A stretch of 64,000 nucleotides of DNA, from NCBI GenBank assembly GCA_036705565.1, contig JAUBUY010000025.1; one strand, written 5' to 3'. Position 1 is the stretch's first letter, and each line of letters opens with the position of its first letter. This DNA comes from Microcoleus sp036705565 (GTDB lineage: Bacteria; Cyanobacteriota; Cyanobacteriia; Cyanobacteriales; Microcoleaceae). Both the position numbers and the translations under genes were made by a program. The notes beneath the pieces were generated by a model, which was given only the letters and a program-made list of their open reading frames with translations, was not told the DNA's origin and made no database searches. Below are positions 31,168-41,402 of this stretch, piece by piece.

Positions 31168-34100
31168 ATGTCAGGAATTATGAACGTACCAACCATGAAC
31201 AAGCAAATTATTTTCGTTGACTCCTCTGTACAAGATTATCAAAGCCTGATCCAAGGCATCGATCCCGCTCAAATTGTGATTTTAAATGAAAATTCCAGCG
31301 CGATCGACCAAATTACTAAAGCCTTGGCAGATCAAAAAGATATTGAAGCAGTTCATATAGTTTCTCACGGCAGCGAAGGCAGTTTAAAACTCGGTGCAGA
31401 CGTACTCAATGACAATAACCTAGAAAATTTTAGCGCTCAGATAAAACAGTGGGGAAGTGCGCTGACAGCAAATGGGGATATTCTACTTTATGGATGCGAT
31501 GTAGCAGCCGGAGAAGTTGGAGAAAACTTCGTAAAGCGCCTGAGTCAAATCACAGGGGCGGATGTGGCAGCATCTACCAACAAGACCGGTAATGCAGCAT
31601 TAGGTGGCGACTGGGCTTTGGAGGTAAACACCGGCAACATTGAGACTCCCATAGCTTTTCAGACACAAGGATCACAGAAGTATGACGGGGTACTTGCCAC
31701 CTTTACCGTGACGAACACCAACGACAGTGGGGCGGGGTCGTTGCGCGAGGCGATCGCCCAAGCCAACACCCAGACCGGTGCAGACACCATTGTTTTCGAT
31801 CCCAGTGTATTTAACACCTCCCAAACCATCCGCCTCAATTCGCAACTAATCGTCGATGACAGTGTGAGCATTCAGGGGACTGGGCTGAACCTCGTAAAGA
31901 TAAGTGGGGATGCCAATAATAATGGCATTAATGACAACGGTGATGTGCGCCTGTTCTTTGTTAACCAAGGCACAGTGAGTTTTAGCAACCTCACCCTGCA
32001 TGGCGGACGCGGCAATGGTGGCAATGGTGCTGCTGGCGGTGGTGGTGGACTAGGGGCTGGTGGTGCATTATTTATCAATGGCAACGGAACTTCACTGCCC
32101 GCTCAAGTAACCATCAATAATGTTACCTTTACCCAGAACCAGGCAGTAGGCGGTCAAGGAGGCGCTTCTAATGGTTTGGGTGGTGGTGGCGGCTTCGGCG
32201 GAGCCGGTGGCTCAGGTGGCTACCAACCTGGTGGTGGGGGTGGTGGCGGCGGATTTAGTGACATTGGGACTAATGGCACCACTGGTGGGGGTACCGGTGG
32301 TGGCAGTAGCTTCTTTGGTAACAACGGCGGCACGGGCGGCACAACCAGCAATAGTGGAGTTGCTAGCAACGGAGGGTTCGGTGGGGGTGGCGGCGGTGGC
32401 CTCAGTGCTTTCAATGCTAATGGTACCAACGGCGGTCAAGGAGGTGACTTTGGTGGCGGCGGTGCCGGTGGTGCTAGCCAGTTTAGCGGTGTATCGGGTC
32501 AAGGCGGTTCTGGAGGATTCGGTGGGGGTGGTGGTAATGCGGGCGTTGCTGCTAACGGTTCTACCTACGGCCTTGGTGGTAATGGTGGCTTTGGTGGTGG
32601 TGGTGGTAGCGGGAATACCGGCGGTGGCTTAGGAGGCAGTTTCGGCGGCAATGGTTACGACGCTGGCGGTGGCGGCGGAGCTGGATTAGGCGGAGCCATT
32701 TTCCTTCGCAATGGTTCTCTGGTGCTAACGAATGCCACGTTTAATAACAACAGCGCCACTGGAGGTGCGGGCGGATTTAGCGCTCAGCCCGGTCAGGGTA
32801 AAAGCGGTGCTATTTTCGTGAACGCTGGTGCAACCGTAACAGCATCAGGAGTGACCTACAGTAGTAATTCTGCCACAAATGCCAGTACCACTGCTACTGA
32901 TAATAGTAATACCTATGGAACGATTACCGTAGCTGACACCACAGCGCCGACAGCCGCCAGTTTCACCCCTGCAGACAACGCCACTAATATTGCAGTTGCT
33001 GCTGATTTAGTCGTCACCTTGAGTGAAGCCGTACAAAAAGGCATCGGCAATATTGTCATCAAGAAAGTCTCCGACAACTCAGTTGTAGAAACCATTGATG
33101 TCACCTCAGCTAACGTCACAGTTACTGGCAGTAGCGTCACCATTAATCCCACAGCAAATTTAGTTGAGGGTACAGATTACTACGTTGAAATTGCCGCTGG
33201 TGCAATTAAAGACTTAGCTGGTAACAATTATGCCGGTACTACAGGTGCAGCCACTTGGAATTTCAGCACCGTAGCTGACACCACACCACCGACAGCAGCC
33301 AGTTTCACCCCTGCAGACAACGCCACTAATATTGCAGTTGCTGCTGATTTAGTTGTCACCTTGAGTGAAGCCGTACAAAAAGGCACTGGCAATATTGTCA
33401 TCAAGAAAGTCTCCGACAACTCAGTGGTGGAAACCATTGATGTCACCTCAGCTAACGTCACAGTTACTGGCAGTAGCGTCACCATTAATCCCACAGCAAA
33501 TTTAGTTGAGGGTACAGATTACTACGTTGAAATTGCCGCTGGTGCAATTAAAGACTTAGCTGGTAACAATTATGCCGGTACTACAGGTGCTGCCACTTGG
33601 AATTTCAGCACCGTAGCTGACACCACACCACCGACAGCAGCCAGTTTCACCCCCGCAGACAACGCCACTAATATTGCAGTTGCTGCTGATTTAGTTGTCA
33701 CCTTGAGTGAAGCCGTACAAAAAGGCACTGGCAATATTGTCATCAAGAAAGTCTCCGACAACTCAGTTGTTGAAACCATTGATGTCACATCAGCTAACGT
33801 CACCGTCAGTGGTTCTACTGTCACCATTAATCCTACCGCTGACCTCGCACCAAGTACCGAATACTATGTAGAAATTGCTAGCGGGGCGATTAAAGACTCG
33901 GCTGGTAACAATTATGCCGGGATTACAGGGCCAACCAGTTGGAACTTCACAACCCTCACCGCTTCCACGCTGCCGATTCCTCCCATCCCGCAATTAACCC
34001 AAAACGGTAGTGCTAATACCAATCATCAGGGACAGAGCTTCACAGCTTCTGAGAATGGAACAATTAGCGAGATTGCGGTTTATACCGGAGGTGCTTTTAC

Positions 34101-37100
34101 TGGCAATTTATTGATTTACAACAGCAGTAATGGCAGCGGTGCTGGCGGGAACAAAGGTACTCCTACCTATCAACAGAGCATATCACTCCCATCGGGCATG
34201 GGTTGGAAAACAGTTAAATTAGACACTCCTTATTCGGCTACCAGTGGGCAAACCTACTCCGTTATTTTTGAGGGAACAGGTACATTCTCTTTCTCGAATA
34301 CCAACCCTTATGGGGGTGGGAACTATATCTTCAACTACGGCAATGCCAATGCCTCTAATGATTTAGCTTTCTTCATTAACCCGCCGGAAATTGATCTCAA
34401 AGGCAATGGTACTTCCATCGCCAATCAAGATATTACACCCACGACAATTGATGGCACTGCTTTTGCTGATACCCCAGTTGGTAGCCCGCTAGTTCGCACC
34501 TTTAGCATTGAAAATTTGGGTTCTAGTAATTTGACGTTATCGGGTACGCCTGTAGTCACCATTACAGGGGCCAATGCCAGTGATTTTACCGTCAAGACAT
34601 TACCAGCCAACACTATTAGTGCCAGTCAAGCTACCCCATTTGAAATTACTTTCCAACCTTCGGCTATCGGCACTCGCACCGCACGAATTAATATTTCCAG
34701 CAACGATCTCGACGAATCTACTTATACCTTTACCATTCAAGGTAACGGCCTTGATGGTACAGCGCCCACAGCCAGCAGTTTCACCCCAGCCGATAACGCC
34801 ACCAGTGTTGCAGTTGCTGCTGATTTAGTCGTCACATTGAGTGAAGCCGTACAAAAAGGCATCGGCAATATTGTCATCAAGAAAGTCTCCGACAACTCAG
34901 TTGTAGAAACCATTGATGTTACTTCCACAAATGTCACGGTTAGCGGTAGTACAGTCACCGTTAATCCCACGGCAGATTTAGCTGCCGGTACTGATTACTA
35001 CGTTGAAATTGCTGCCGGTGCGATTAAAAACTTAGGAGGCAACAATTATGCCGGTACTACAGGCGCAACTGCTTGGAATTTCAGCACTGCGGCTGCCGTT
35101 GATACCACAGCCCCGACAGCCACTTTCACCCCCGCAGATAACGCTACTGCTGTCGCCGTCGGTGCGGATCTAGTCGTCACCTTGAGTGAAGCTGTTGCCA
35201 AAGGTACAGGCAACATTGTCATCAAGAAAGTCTCCGACAACTCAGTTGTAGAAACCATTGATGTTACCTCAACAAATGTCACCGTTAGCGGTAGTACCGT
35301 CACCGTTAATCCCACAGCAGATTTAGCGCCTGGTACTGATTACTACGTTGAAATTGCTGCTGGTGCAATTAAAGACTTAGCGGGCAACAATTATGCCGGT
35401 ACTACAGGGGCAACTGCTTGGAATTTCACCACTGCTGTCGCCGCTGATACCACAGCCCCCACAGCCACTTTTACCCCCGCAGACAATGCCACCAGTGTTG
35501 CAGTTGCTGCTGATTTAGTCGTCACCTTGAGTGAAGCCGTACAAAAAGGCATCGGCAATATTGTCATCAAGAAAGTCTCCGACAACTCAGTTGTAGAAAC
35601 CATTGATGTTACCTCAACAAATGTCACGGTTAGCGGTAGTACAGTCACAGTTAATCCCACAGCAGATTTAGCGCCCGGTACTGGTTACTACGTTGAAATT
35701 GCCAGCGGTGCAATTAAAGATTTAGCTGGTAATAATTATGCCGGTACTACAGGTGCAACTGCTTGGAATTTCACCACTGCTGTCGCCGCTGATACTAAGG
35801 TTTTTTCCATTGTAGAAACTGGATTGACCAAGCTGGATGAAATTCTTAAAAAAGAACAGGAAAGTATTAAGCTTCCCATCATCGGCCCCTTCCAGAACCT
35901 CAATCAAGATTTTATTGGTAGCTTCAAAAATGGCCTGGTTAATGCGCTCAAAACAGGTAGTGATTTAACGGCAGAGCAGTTACAAACAAACCTGCGGAGT
36001 TCTCTAGGAACTAACTTCAACATTAGGGTTCAAAAGAATACGACTAACGAGGAAAGCACCTGGGATATTGCAGTAGGCCGGAAATATCAACTCGGTACAG
36101 TTAACGTCCTCAAAGATATAGGAATGCCTGCCCTTGGCTTTAACGCCGATGGTAATGGGAATGCCAACCTCGATTATCAGTTAAACTTCAGCCTGGGTAA
36201 CAGCAAAACTTTTGGCAACTATATCGATACGACCAAAACGAATCTGACGACTAACCTGGGGTTTGGTCTAAATGACTCGTTCAAGACTTCTGCAAAACTA
36301 GGATTTTTCCCAGCCACCCTCAACGAAAATACCACCGAAGGCAAGCGCACTAAAATTGGGGGCACATATCAGCTCAAGCTGAATGACTTAGATAATCTGG
36401 GAGGTATCAATGATGGCGATCGCCTGACCGAGGCAGAACTCAATAGTTCCTACAACCCGCAAAACTTATCACAGTCTACATTCTCCACCAGTGGGGATCT
36501 GAGCCTGAAAGGCCGGACAAATGTGGTCAGCAAAGCATTCCCCAACTTGGTCTTCGAGATGAAGTTCGGGTTTCCAAAAGCTGATTACGTCAACGGTAAA
36601 TCCGTCAGTTCTGCTAGCATACCCAATGTTGAGGTCAATAATGCAAAACTGGATTTTGGCGAATTTATAACCGGCATTGCCCAACCTGTTTTCACTAAGG
36701 TTGACCAGGTTCTTAAACCCTTTCGGCCAGTTATTGATTTCCTGAATGCGGACACGCAGATATTTTCCAAAATCGGGCTGGAGAATTTGTTTAAGGATAT
36801 AGATGGCAACCGGAAGCGGGTCAGTGTCATCGAAATGGTATCTACCCTTTCCAGTTTGTCAGGCCGACCAATATCCACTGGCTTCATAGAAACAATCGTC
36901 AAGTTAGACCGGGTGACTAAGCTGGTTAACGATTCCATCAAAAACAATGAGACTATTTTGATGGATCTCGGCTCTTTTAAACTAGATAATTACAACCCGT
37001 TAAAACGGATAGAAGAGTTCGAGAAAACATCTCCGCAGGCTAAAGCTATCGTTGAAATAGGCAAGGAAGAGCTTAAGAAAAAAAATCCGAAAGCTGCTGC

Positions 37101-40100
37101 ACTTCTGACAGCGTTAGAGGTGGTTGATGGACTGGACGTGCCAATTATCACTAAGCCAGAAACAGCCATCCAGCTACTTTTAGGCAAACCAGATGTCCCA
37201 ATTGTGACCCTGAATTTGGACAATCTGGATTTGGATGTGCCGATAAATATTACAAAGCCTCTGCCTCCTTTCCCACCGGTGAGTGTAGGCTTTGAAGGAA
37301 ACTTGAAAGCAAAGGCTGACCTAAAATTTGGCTATGACACCTACGGACTGCAACAGTGGAAAGGAACGAACTACGCCTCGGATAAAATCCAATTGTTAAG
37401 AGATGGCTTTTATGTCAGCGATCGCAAGAACGCTGACGGAACTGGCCAAGACGTTCCCGAACTGACAATCTCCGCAAATATCGCTGCCAAAGCTGGCCCA
37501 GATATTAAGGTAGCCGATTTTTACATCCTGGGCGGAATCAAGGGAAATGTCAACGTCGATTTGCGAGATGCTGGAGAGCGAGAAGGTAGAAGCGATGGGA
37601 AATTGCGGGCTTCCGAGATAGATACTGTCCTCAACACCGCCCAACCTTGGAATATCATCAATTCAGTTTCCGGCACAATTAATGGTTCGTTGGATATTCG
37701 AGCCACAGCAGGTATTGGGCCGTTAAAGAAAACCCTGTACCAGAACAACCTGGCAACTTTCCCACTGGCAAAATTTGGTTGGGAAACTGGAAACTCTACC
37801 ACTCCCCAAGGGACATCAAAATCTCCCAGCTTGTTCGATGTGTTTGTTCCCTTTCCAGTTCTGCCAAAATCCTTTACAGTTAGAGGAATTGCTGAGGCTA
37901 CGGGCAAGACCTATTTGAATTTCAATCCGGCTTACCGCGCTTTAAACTTAGCTGTTGCTATAACAGATAACCCTGTTATCAAAAAGATTTTGCCGGCTCC
38001 CATATTAGAACCGATCAATAAGTTAGCTAACACTGGCAGAAACGTTGTGGGTTCAGTGCTGACTCTACCCTTCAACATGATTAGCCAAGGTCCTAAAGCG
38101 GCTATTAAGGATACCGTTCAGAGCTTTAGCAGTGGTGTGAAGCCAGTCGTCAAGGCAGGCAAAGCTGTCGGTAAATTCTTTGGAAAGCTGTTTAACAGTG
38201 AAGTGACTGGGGGTGAGGTTTTCTTTGATGGCAACTTTAATGGAATTCTAGATCCCGACGAACCCTTTACGATTACTAACGCTGACGGTACCTATGATTT
38301 AGATATTTTTGTCCCTAATTTCGATACCAACCAAAGCGGTTTCCTAGACCCGGAAGAGGGCCGGGTGGTGGGAATTGGTGGCATCAATACTGCCACGAAT
38401 TTGCCTCTGGAAACGCCCCTGTTTGCTTCTGAAGGTACGACCATCACTCCGCTTACGACCTTGGTCAGCGAGTTAGAGCGCAAAGGAATGGATGCAGAAG
38501 AGGCTCAAGCCAAGGTGCAGGCGGCTTTGGGAATTCCGGCAGATGTTGACTTGGGCAATTACGATGCGATCGAAGCGATGCGGGACAATGAACTTACTGG
38601 GTTAATTATCTACAGCCCGCACGTTCAGGTTCAAGTTGCAATTGTCTTGGTGACCAATTTATTTGCCAGTGCTTCCAATCTTTCTAAAGTGGAGATTGCC
38701 ACAAAAGTCATCGGAGAGCTATCTAAGGTTGTAGAGCCGGGAACTCCTGTAAACTTGAGCGATCCGGCTCTGTTGCAGAAGTTGATTGAGTCAGTTGCCC
38801 AAAGCGTGCAAAAGCCAGAAGTTGCCAGTCTAGCAGGCAATGTGGCAAAAATCATTGCTGCTGGCAATCAGCGCATCAGCGATATTGCAGCCAGTAATAT
38901 CTCGATCGCAGAGGCGGCGCTTCGCCTCGCTCAAGTGGAAAAGGCGATGTTAGCTGAGGTGGCTAAAGACCTCCAGCAAGTGGGGGCTGGTACGAAGAAC
39001 ATTGAGGAGGCGCTTGCTGAAAACACGGGCGCTGCTTTTGACAAGATGATTGCAGAGGCGAATGTTGAAAGCCCCCTGACTGTCAAAAACGTACAATATG
39101 GCTCGGAGGACTCTACCGAAACCGGCACTGACACTGGCACCACACCCGTCACACCAACACCGATCGCCCCGACCCCATCAGAAACAGCCTCGGAAACACC
39201 GACAACATCGGAAACAGCGTCGGAAACACCGACACCATCGGAAACAGCAACTCCCACGCCAACAACTAATAACCTCTCAGACGATGAGTGCATCTGCGAC
39301 CAAATTACCTATCCCAACTTAAACCGACCCAACTCAGTTGAAAACACCATACTCGACGCATCCGACATTCAAATAGGCACTGCCCAAAACGATGAATTAC
39401 TAGGTAGCGATGCTGCCAACATATTCGAGGGCAAATCCGGGGATGACAACTTATACGGTGGTGCCGATAATGACATTATTAATGGCAACCAAGGCAATGA
39501 CTTCATCGCCGGAGGCAAAGATGAAGATACTCTCTACGGAGATGAAGGAAGCGACATCGTTCTTGGCGAGTCGGGTAACGACTTAATCTTCGGAGGCAAA
39601 GGCAATGACTTCTTACATGGCCGCGAAGGTATTGACATCATTTATGGCAACAAAGATGATGACTTCATCGATGGTGGTAAGGATAATGACACCTTATATG
39701 GAGGCAAAGGTAACGACATCCTGCTTGGCAGTCAAGGTGATGACAATCTGTTTGGACAACAGGGAAATGATACAATCTGCGGCGGTGAAGGTAATGACTT
39801 AATCAACGGTGATGAAGGAGCAGATATCCTGGGAGGGTGTGCCGGAAATGATACTCTTTTCGGAGGCGCAGACAACGATACTCTCACTGGTGGCAAAGGC
39901 AACGATCTCCTGGATGGAGGCATGGGAAATGATAGTTTGATTGGCGGTAGCGGCAACGATATCTTTGCCTTAACAACTGGTGAAGGATTTGATATTATCG
40001 CTGATTTTACTCTGGGTCAAGATTTGATTGGATTAAGCGGTGGGTTGAGTTTTGGTCAGTTAGAAATAACTCAAAATACTCAGGGAACTATTATTAAGAA

Positions 40101-40182
40101 TCTCTTGACAGGGGAGCAGTTAGGTGTGATGGTTGGAGTGAGTGCCAATGCGATAACATCGGCTAATTTCATGCTGGTTTAA
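31168..40182 (+). CDS. Giant secreted DUF4347 / Ig-like / RTX protein (3004 residues)
   Basis: Likely a cell-surface or extracellular protein exported by a type I system through C-terminal RTX repeats. Order by estimated residues: DUF4347 (14-175, with HIVSHGSEGSL and LLYGCDVAAG); a TVTNTNDSGAGSLREAIAQA segment typical of beta-helix proteins (178-198); glycine-rich region (275-510); three Ig-like repeats (589-930); a lectin-like domain (931-1075); a choice-of-anchor D-like domain (1076-1194); three more Ig-like repeats (1196-1543); about 800 unassigned beta-rich residues; an EF-hand/SdrD-type segment VFFDGNFNGILDPDEP (near 2350); a Thr/Pro/Ser linker (2648-2700); nonapeptide RTX repeats (2740-2933) and a short tail. 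There is no N-terminal signal peptide, which fits type I export. Adhesion or biofilm role is inference. Several open frames on the other strand here are only shadows of the repeats. Confidence 0.93.
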   Translation: MSGIMNVPTMNKQIIFVDSSVQDYQSLIQGIDPAQIVILNENSSAIDQITKALADQKDIEAVHIVSHGSEGSLKLGADVLNDNNLENFSAQIKQWGSALTANGDILLYGCDVAAGEVGENFVKRLSQITGADVAASTNKTGNAALGGDWALEVNTGNIETPIAFQTQGSQKYDGVLATFTVTNTNDSGAGSLREAIAQANTQTGADTIVFDPSVFNTSQTIRLNSQLIVDDSVSIQGTGLNLVKISGDANNNGINDNGDVRLFFVNQGTVSFSNLTLHGGRGNGGNGAAGGGGGLGAGGALFINGNGTSLPAQVTINNVTFTQNQAVGGQGGASNGLGGGGGFGGAGGSGGYQPGGGGGGGGFSDIGTNGTTGGGTGGGSSFFGNNGGTGGTTSNSGVASNGGFGGGGGGGLSAFNANGTNGGQGGDFGGGGAGGASQFSGVSGQGGSGGFGGGGGNAGVAANGSTYGLGGNGGFGGGGGSGNTGGGLGGSFGGNGYDAGGGGGAGLGGAIFLRNGSLVLTNATFNNNSATGGAGGFSAQPGQGKSGAIFVNAGATVTASGVTYSSNSATNASTTATDNSNTYGTITVADTTAPTAASFTPADNATNIAVAADLVVTLSEAVQKGIGNIVIKKVSDNSVVETIDVTSANVTVTGSSVTINPTANLVEGTDYYVEIAAGAIKDLAGNNYAGTTGAATWNFSTVADTTPPTAASFTPADNATNIAVAADLVVTLSEAVQKGTGNIVIKKVSDNSVVETIDVTSANVTVTGSSVTINPTANLVEGTDYYVEIAAGAIKDLAGNNYAGTTGAATWNFSTVADTTPPTAASFTPADNATNIAVAADLVVTLSEAVQKGTGNIVIKKVSDNSVVETIDVTSANVTVSGSTVTINPTADLAPSTEYYVEIASGAIKDSAGNNYAGITGPTSWNFTTLTASTLPIPPIPQLTQNGSANTNHQGQSFTASENGTISEIAVYTGGAFTGNLLIYNSSNGSGAGGNKGTPTYQQSISLPSGMGWKTVKLDTPYSATSGQTYSVIFEGTGTFSFSNTNPYGGGNYIFNYGNANASNDLAFFINPPEIDLKGNGTSIANQDITPTTIDGTAFADTPVGSPLVRTFSIENLGSSNLTLSGTPVVTITGANASDFTVKTLPANTISASQATPFEITFQPSAIGTRTARINISSNDLDESTYTFTIQGNGLDGTAPTASSFTPADNATSVAVAADLVVTLSEAVQKGIGNIVIKKVSDNSVVETIDVTSTNVTVSGSTVTVNPTADLAAGTDYYVEIAAGAIKNLGGNNYAGTTGATAWNFSTAAAVDTTAPTATFTPADNATAVAVGADLVVTLSEAVAKGTGNIVIKKVSDNSVVETIDVTSTNVTVSGSTVTVNPTADLAPGTDYYVEIAAGAIKDLAGNNYAGTTGATAWNFTTAVAADTTAPTATFTPADNATSVAVAADLVVTLSEAVQKGIGNIVIKKVSDNSVVETIDVTSTNVTVSGSTVTVNPTADLAPGTGYYVEIASGAIKDLAGNNYAGTTGATAWNFTTAVAADTKVFSIVETGLTKLDEILKKEQESIKLPIIGPFQNLNQDFIGSFKNGLVNALKTGSDLTAEQLQTNLRSSLGTNFNIRVQKNTTNEESTWDIAVGRKYQLGTVNVLKDIGMPALGFNADGNGNANLDYQLNFSLGNSKTFGNYIDTTKTNLTTNLGFGLNDSFKTSAKLGFFPATLNENTTEGKRTKIGGTYQLKLNDLDNLGGINDGDRLTEAELNSSYNPQNLSQSTFSTSGDLSLKGRTNVVSKAFPNLVFEMKFGFPKADYVNGKSVSSASIPNVEVNNAKLDFGEFITGIAQPVFTKVDQVLKPFRPVIDFLNADTQIFSKIGLENLFKDIDGNRKRVSVIEMVSTLSSLSGRPISTGFIETIVKLDRVTKLVNDSIKNNETILMDLGSFKLDNYNPLKRIEEFEKTSPQAKAIVEIGKEELKKKNPKAAALLTALEVVDGLDVPIITKPETAIQLLLGKPDVPIVTLNLDNLDLDVPINITKPLPPFPPVSVGFEGNLKAKADLKFGYDTYGLQQWKGTNYASDKIQLLRDGFYVSDRKNADGTGQDVPELTISANIAAKAGPDIKVADFYILGGIKGNVNVDLRDAGEREGRSDGKLRASEIDTVLNTAQPWNIINSVSGTINGSLDIRATAGIGPLKKTLYQNNLATFPLAKFGWETGNSTTPQGTSKSPSLFDVFVPFPVLPKSFTVRGIAEATGKTYLNFNPAYRALNLAVAITDNPVIKKILPAPILEPINKLANTGRNVVGSVLTLPFNMISQGPKAAIKDTVQSFSSGVKPVVKAGKAVGKFFGKLFNSEVTGGEVFFDGNFNGILDPDEPFTITNADGTYDLDIFVPNFDTNQSGFLDPEEGRVVGIGGINTATNLPLETPLFASEGTTITPLTTLVSELERKGMDAEEAQAKVQAALGIPADVDLGNYDAIEAMRDNELTGLIIYSPHVQVQVAIVLVTNLFASASNLSKVEIATKVIGELSKVVEPGTPVNLSDPALLQKLIESVAQSVQKPEVASLAGNVAKIIAAGNQRISDIAASNISIAEAALRLAQVEKAMLAEVAKDLQQVGAGTKNIEEALAENTGAAFDKMIAEANVESPLTVKNVQYGSEDSTETGTDTGTTPVTPTPIAPTPSETASETPTTSETASETPTPSETATPTPTTNNLSDDECICDQITYPNLNRPNSVENTILDASDIQIGTAQNDELLGSDAANIFEGKSGDDNLYGGADNDIINGNQGNDFIAGGKDEDTLYGDEGSDIVLGESGNDLIFGGKGNDFLHGREGIDIIYGNKDDDFIDGGKDNDTLYGGKGNDILLGSQGDDNLFGQQGNDTICGGEGNDLINGDEGADILGGCAGNDTLFGGADNDTLTGGKGNDLLDGGMGNDSLIGGSGNDIFALTTGEGFDIIADFTLGQDLIGLSGGLSFGQLEITQNTQGTIIKNLLTGEQLGVMVGVSANAITSANFMLV
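32932..33957 (+). repeat. Three tandem 342-bp Ig-like coding repeats
   Basis: Each 114-residue unit starts near DTTAPTAASFTPADNAT and ends near AGTTGAATWNFSTV. Copies 1 and 2 differ at only a handful of bases; copy 3 diverges in its last third. The high nucleotide identity points to recent duplication or gene conversion. Confidence 0.9.
34755..35795 (+). repeat. Three further 345-bp Ig-like coding repeats
   Basis: A second block of the same domain, separated from the first by about 800 bp of other domains. Units share the core LSEAVQKGIGNIVIKK (LSEAVAKGTGNIVIKK in the middle copy) and the segment SDNSVVETIDVTS with block one, so segments have probably been exchanged between blocks. Confidence 0.9.
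39385..39965 (+). repeat. RTX (hemolysin-type calcium-binding) nonapeptide repeats
   Basis: About 20 units of GGxGxDxxx or close variants (for example GGKGNDFLH, GGADNDIIN). They form a Ca-dependent parallel beta-roll in secreted proteins and mark type I secretion. A Cys pair (DECICD) lies just before the block. Confidence 0.93.
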
Positions 40183-40335
40183 GGAAAGGAAAAAAGCGCG
40201 ATCGCCCTTCGGTACAAAAAGACCAAAAAAGGCGATCGCACTTAAACCCAAATCAACAATTGATACAGCGTATTCCAGGTTTAGGAAGTGTAGGATACGG
40301 CAATGCCCATAGGTGTCAACTTAAGTACAACCCAT

Positions 40336-40471
40336 AGTCCGGCAAGGGTTGAAACCCCTGCCTCAAAGCGAAAGTCCTCTCAAGAGGACTCAGAAGAAGA
40401 ATTTTTAAACTCATCAGTCCTCTTTCAGAGGACTTTAGCTATTAGACAGGGAATTCATTCCCTGGCGGACT
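40336..40471. repeat. Palindromic MITE-like element AGTCCG...CGGACT, copy 2
   Basis: 136 bp arranged like the element at 16296-16429: AGTCCG end, GGGGTT/AACCCC-type hairpin, two inverted copies of AGTCCTCT..AGAGGACT, and a GGGAATTCATTCCC hairpin before CGGACT. The right end is followed by three further GGCGGACTGGCG-like copies, suggesting local slippage. The interval 40183-40589 contains nothing else recognisable. Confidence 0.88.
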
Positions 40472-40589
40472 GGCGGACTGGCGAGAGGACTGGCGGACTC
40501 ACAGCTTAAGTTGACACTCCTTGGGCTCTTGGAGTGTCCCTACCGGGATTTATCTGGGGGTGTACTTCATAAATGTGAAATCTGCTGTA

Positions 40590-40892
40590 TCACATCTTCC
40601 GCTGAAATTCCTCAAGCACATCCATCAACTGAACTTGACACTGCATCGGAATCAAATCGGCAAGCGGCACTTCCCGCTTGCCGCCGCCCAACTTGACTGG
40701 AATTCCTTGCAAAACTTGTCCAACTTTGTCAGCATCTAAATCGCCATCTTCCAGCATCGAATAAAGTTGTTGGGCAACAACTGTATGCAGGTGGGCATCA
40801 TTGAGATACAAATGCCATTTGGCAATGTCAATGTAGACATTTTCGCCGATTTCGGCTGCTAAAGATTCGATCGCCTGTGTAGTATTAGCCAT
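40590..40892 (-). CDS. DUF3181 family protein
   Basis: 100 residues from the ATG at 40892 (MANTTQAIESLAAEIG); the open frame has five extra codons upstream that do not match the family. The blocks AKWHLYLNDAHLHTVVAQQLY and KLGGGKREVPLADLIP are the hallmarks of this cyanobacterial and plastid family of unknown function. Soluble, helical. Complete. Confidence 0.88.
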   Translation of the reverse strand: MANTTQAIESLAAEIGENVYIDIAKWHLYLNDAHLHTVVAQQLYSMLEDGDLDADKVGQVLQGIPVKLGGGKREVPLADLIPMQCQVQLMDVLEEFQRKM

Positions 40893-40956
40893 ATCAAAAA
40901 AGCACAAAGTTATTTGTTATCAATCAAAAGACTTAACAAATCGCCGCCAACTGCCT

Positions 40957-41214
40957 TCAGCCAGAATCTTTGGTGAGGGGCGAATAATCGGCGATCGCAA
41001 AATGGTAAATCGCGTGGGCCAAAACTACTAGAGCCCATCCACCCGTTACCGAAATTGCCCAAGGCCAATCAGCCTTTTGCAAATTGTGAACAAACCACAA
41101 CCCAGAATTGGTAGCAGAAAAAAGACCGACGTGGATAGCAAAATTCATCCTGTCATCTAAGCGACGGTACTCTGGATCATTGCGATCGGGTTTGCGAGGC
41201 CAACGAGGAGGCAT
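40957..41214 (-). CDS. Small 2TM-domain membrane protein
   Basis: 85 residues with a basic N-terminus (PPRWPRKPDRNDPEYRRLDDR) and two hydrophobic spans, about 27-45 and 53-72, matching the 2TM domain family. Both ends are predicted on the same side of the membrane. Function unknown. It lies 64 bp from the DUF3181 gene on the same strand. Confidence 0.8.
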   Translation of the reverse strand: MPPRWPRKPDRNDPEYRRLDDRMNFAIHVGLFSATNSGLWFVHNLQKADWPWAISVTGGWALVVLAHAIYHFAIADYSPLTKDSG

Positions 41215-41297
41215 AGTTTTTCACTTGATAGTAGTTCAGTGCCTATTTTAATCATAAGTGCAGCTTTTTGAATGCTGCATCCCTCTTTCGGCTGGAA

Positions 41298-41402
41298 ACT
41301 TATACCATTTTTCTAAAGATGTGCTATGGATGAAGTCTTAGCCCCCCTTAATAAGGGGGGGTTGGGGGGGTAATATCTAGCGCTACTTTATGAAATTGGT
41401 AT
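41298..41402. repeat. MITE-like palindrome with ATACCA/TGGTAT ends
   Basis: Inverted ends TATACCATTTTT and AAATTGGTATTA surround a CCCCCCTTAATAAGGGGGG palindrome. The right end overlaps the moaC stop codon. The CCCCCCTTAA palindrome is shared with the sequences flanking the insertion sequence at 53970-55276. Confidence 0.55.

Noticed and set aside
32171..32632. A 153-codon frame rich in Val and Ala inside the giant gene
   Set aside because: It is a shifted reading of the glycine-rich region of the real protein.
38931..39293. A 120-codon antisense frame in the giant gene
   Set aside because: It is the complement of the Thr/Pro/Ser linker; the plus-strand frame is continuous for 3004 codons with clear domains.
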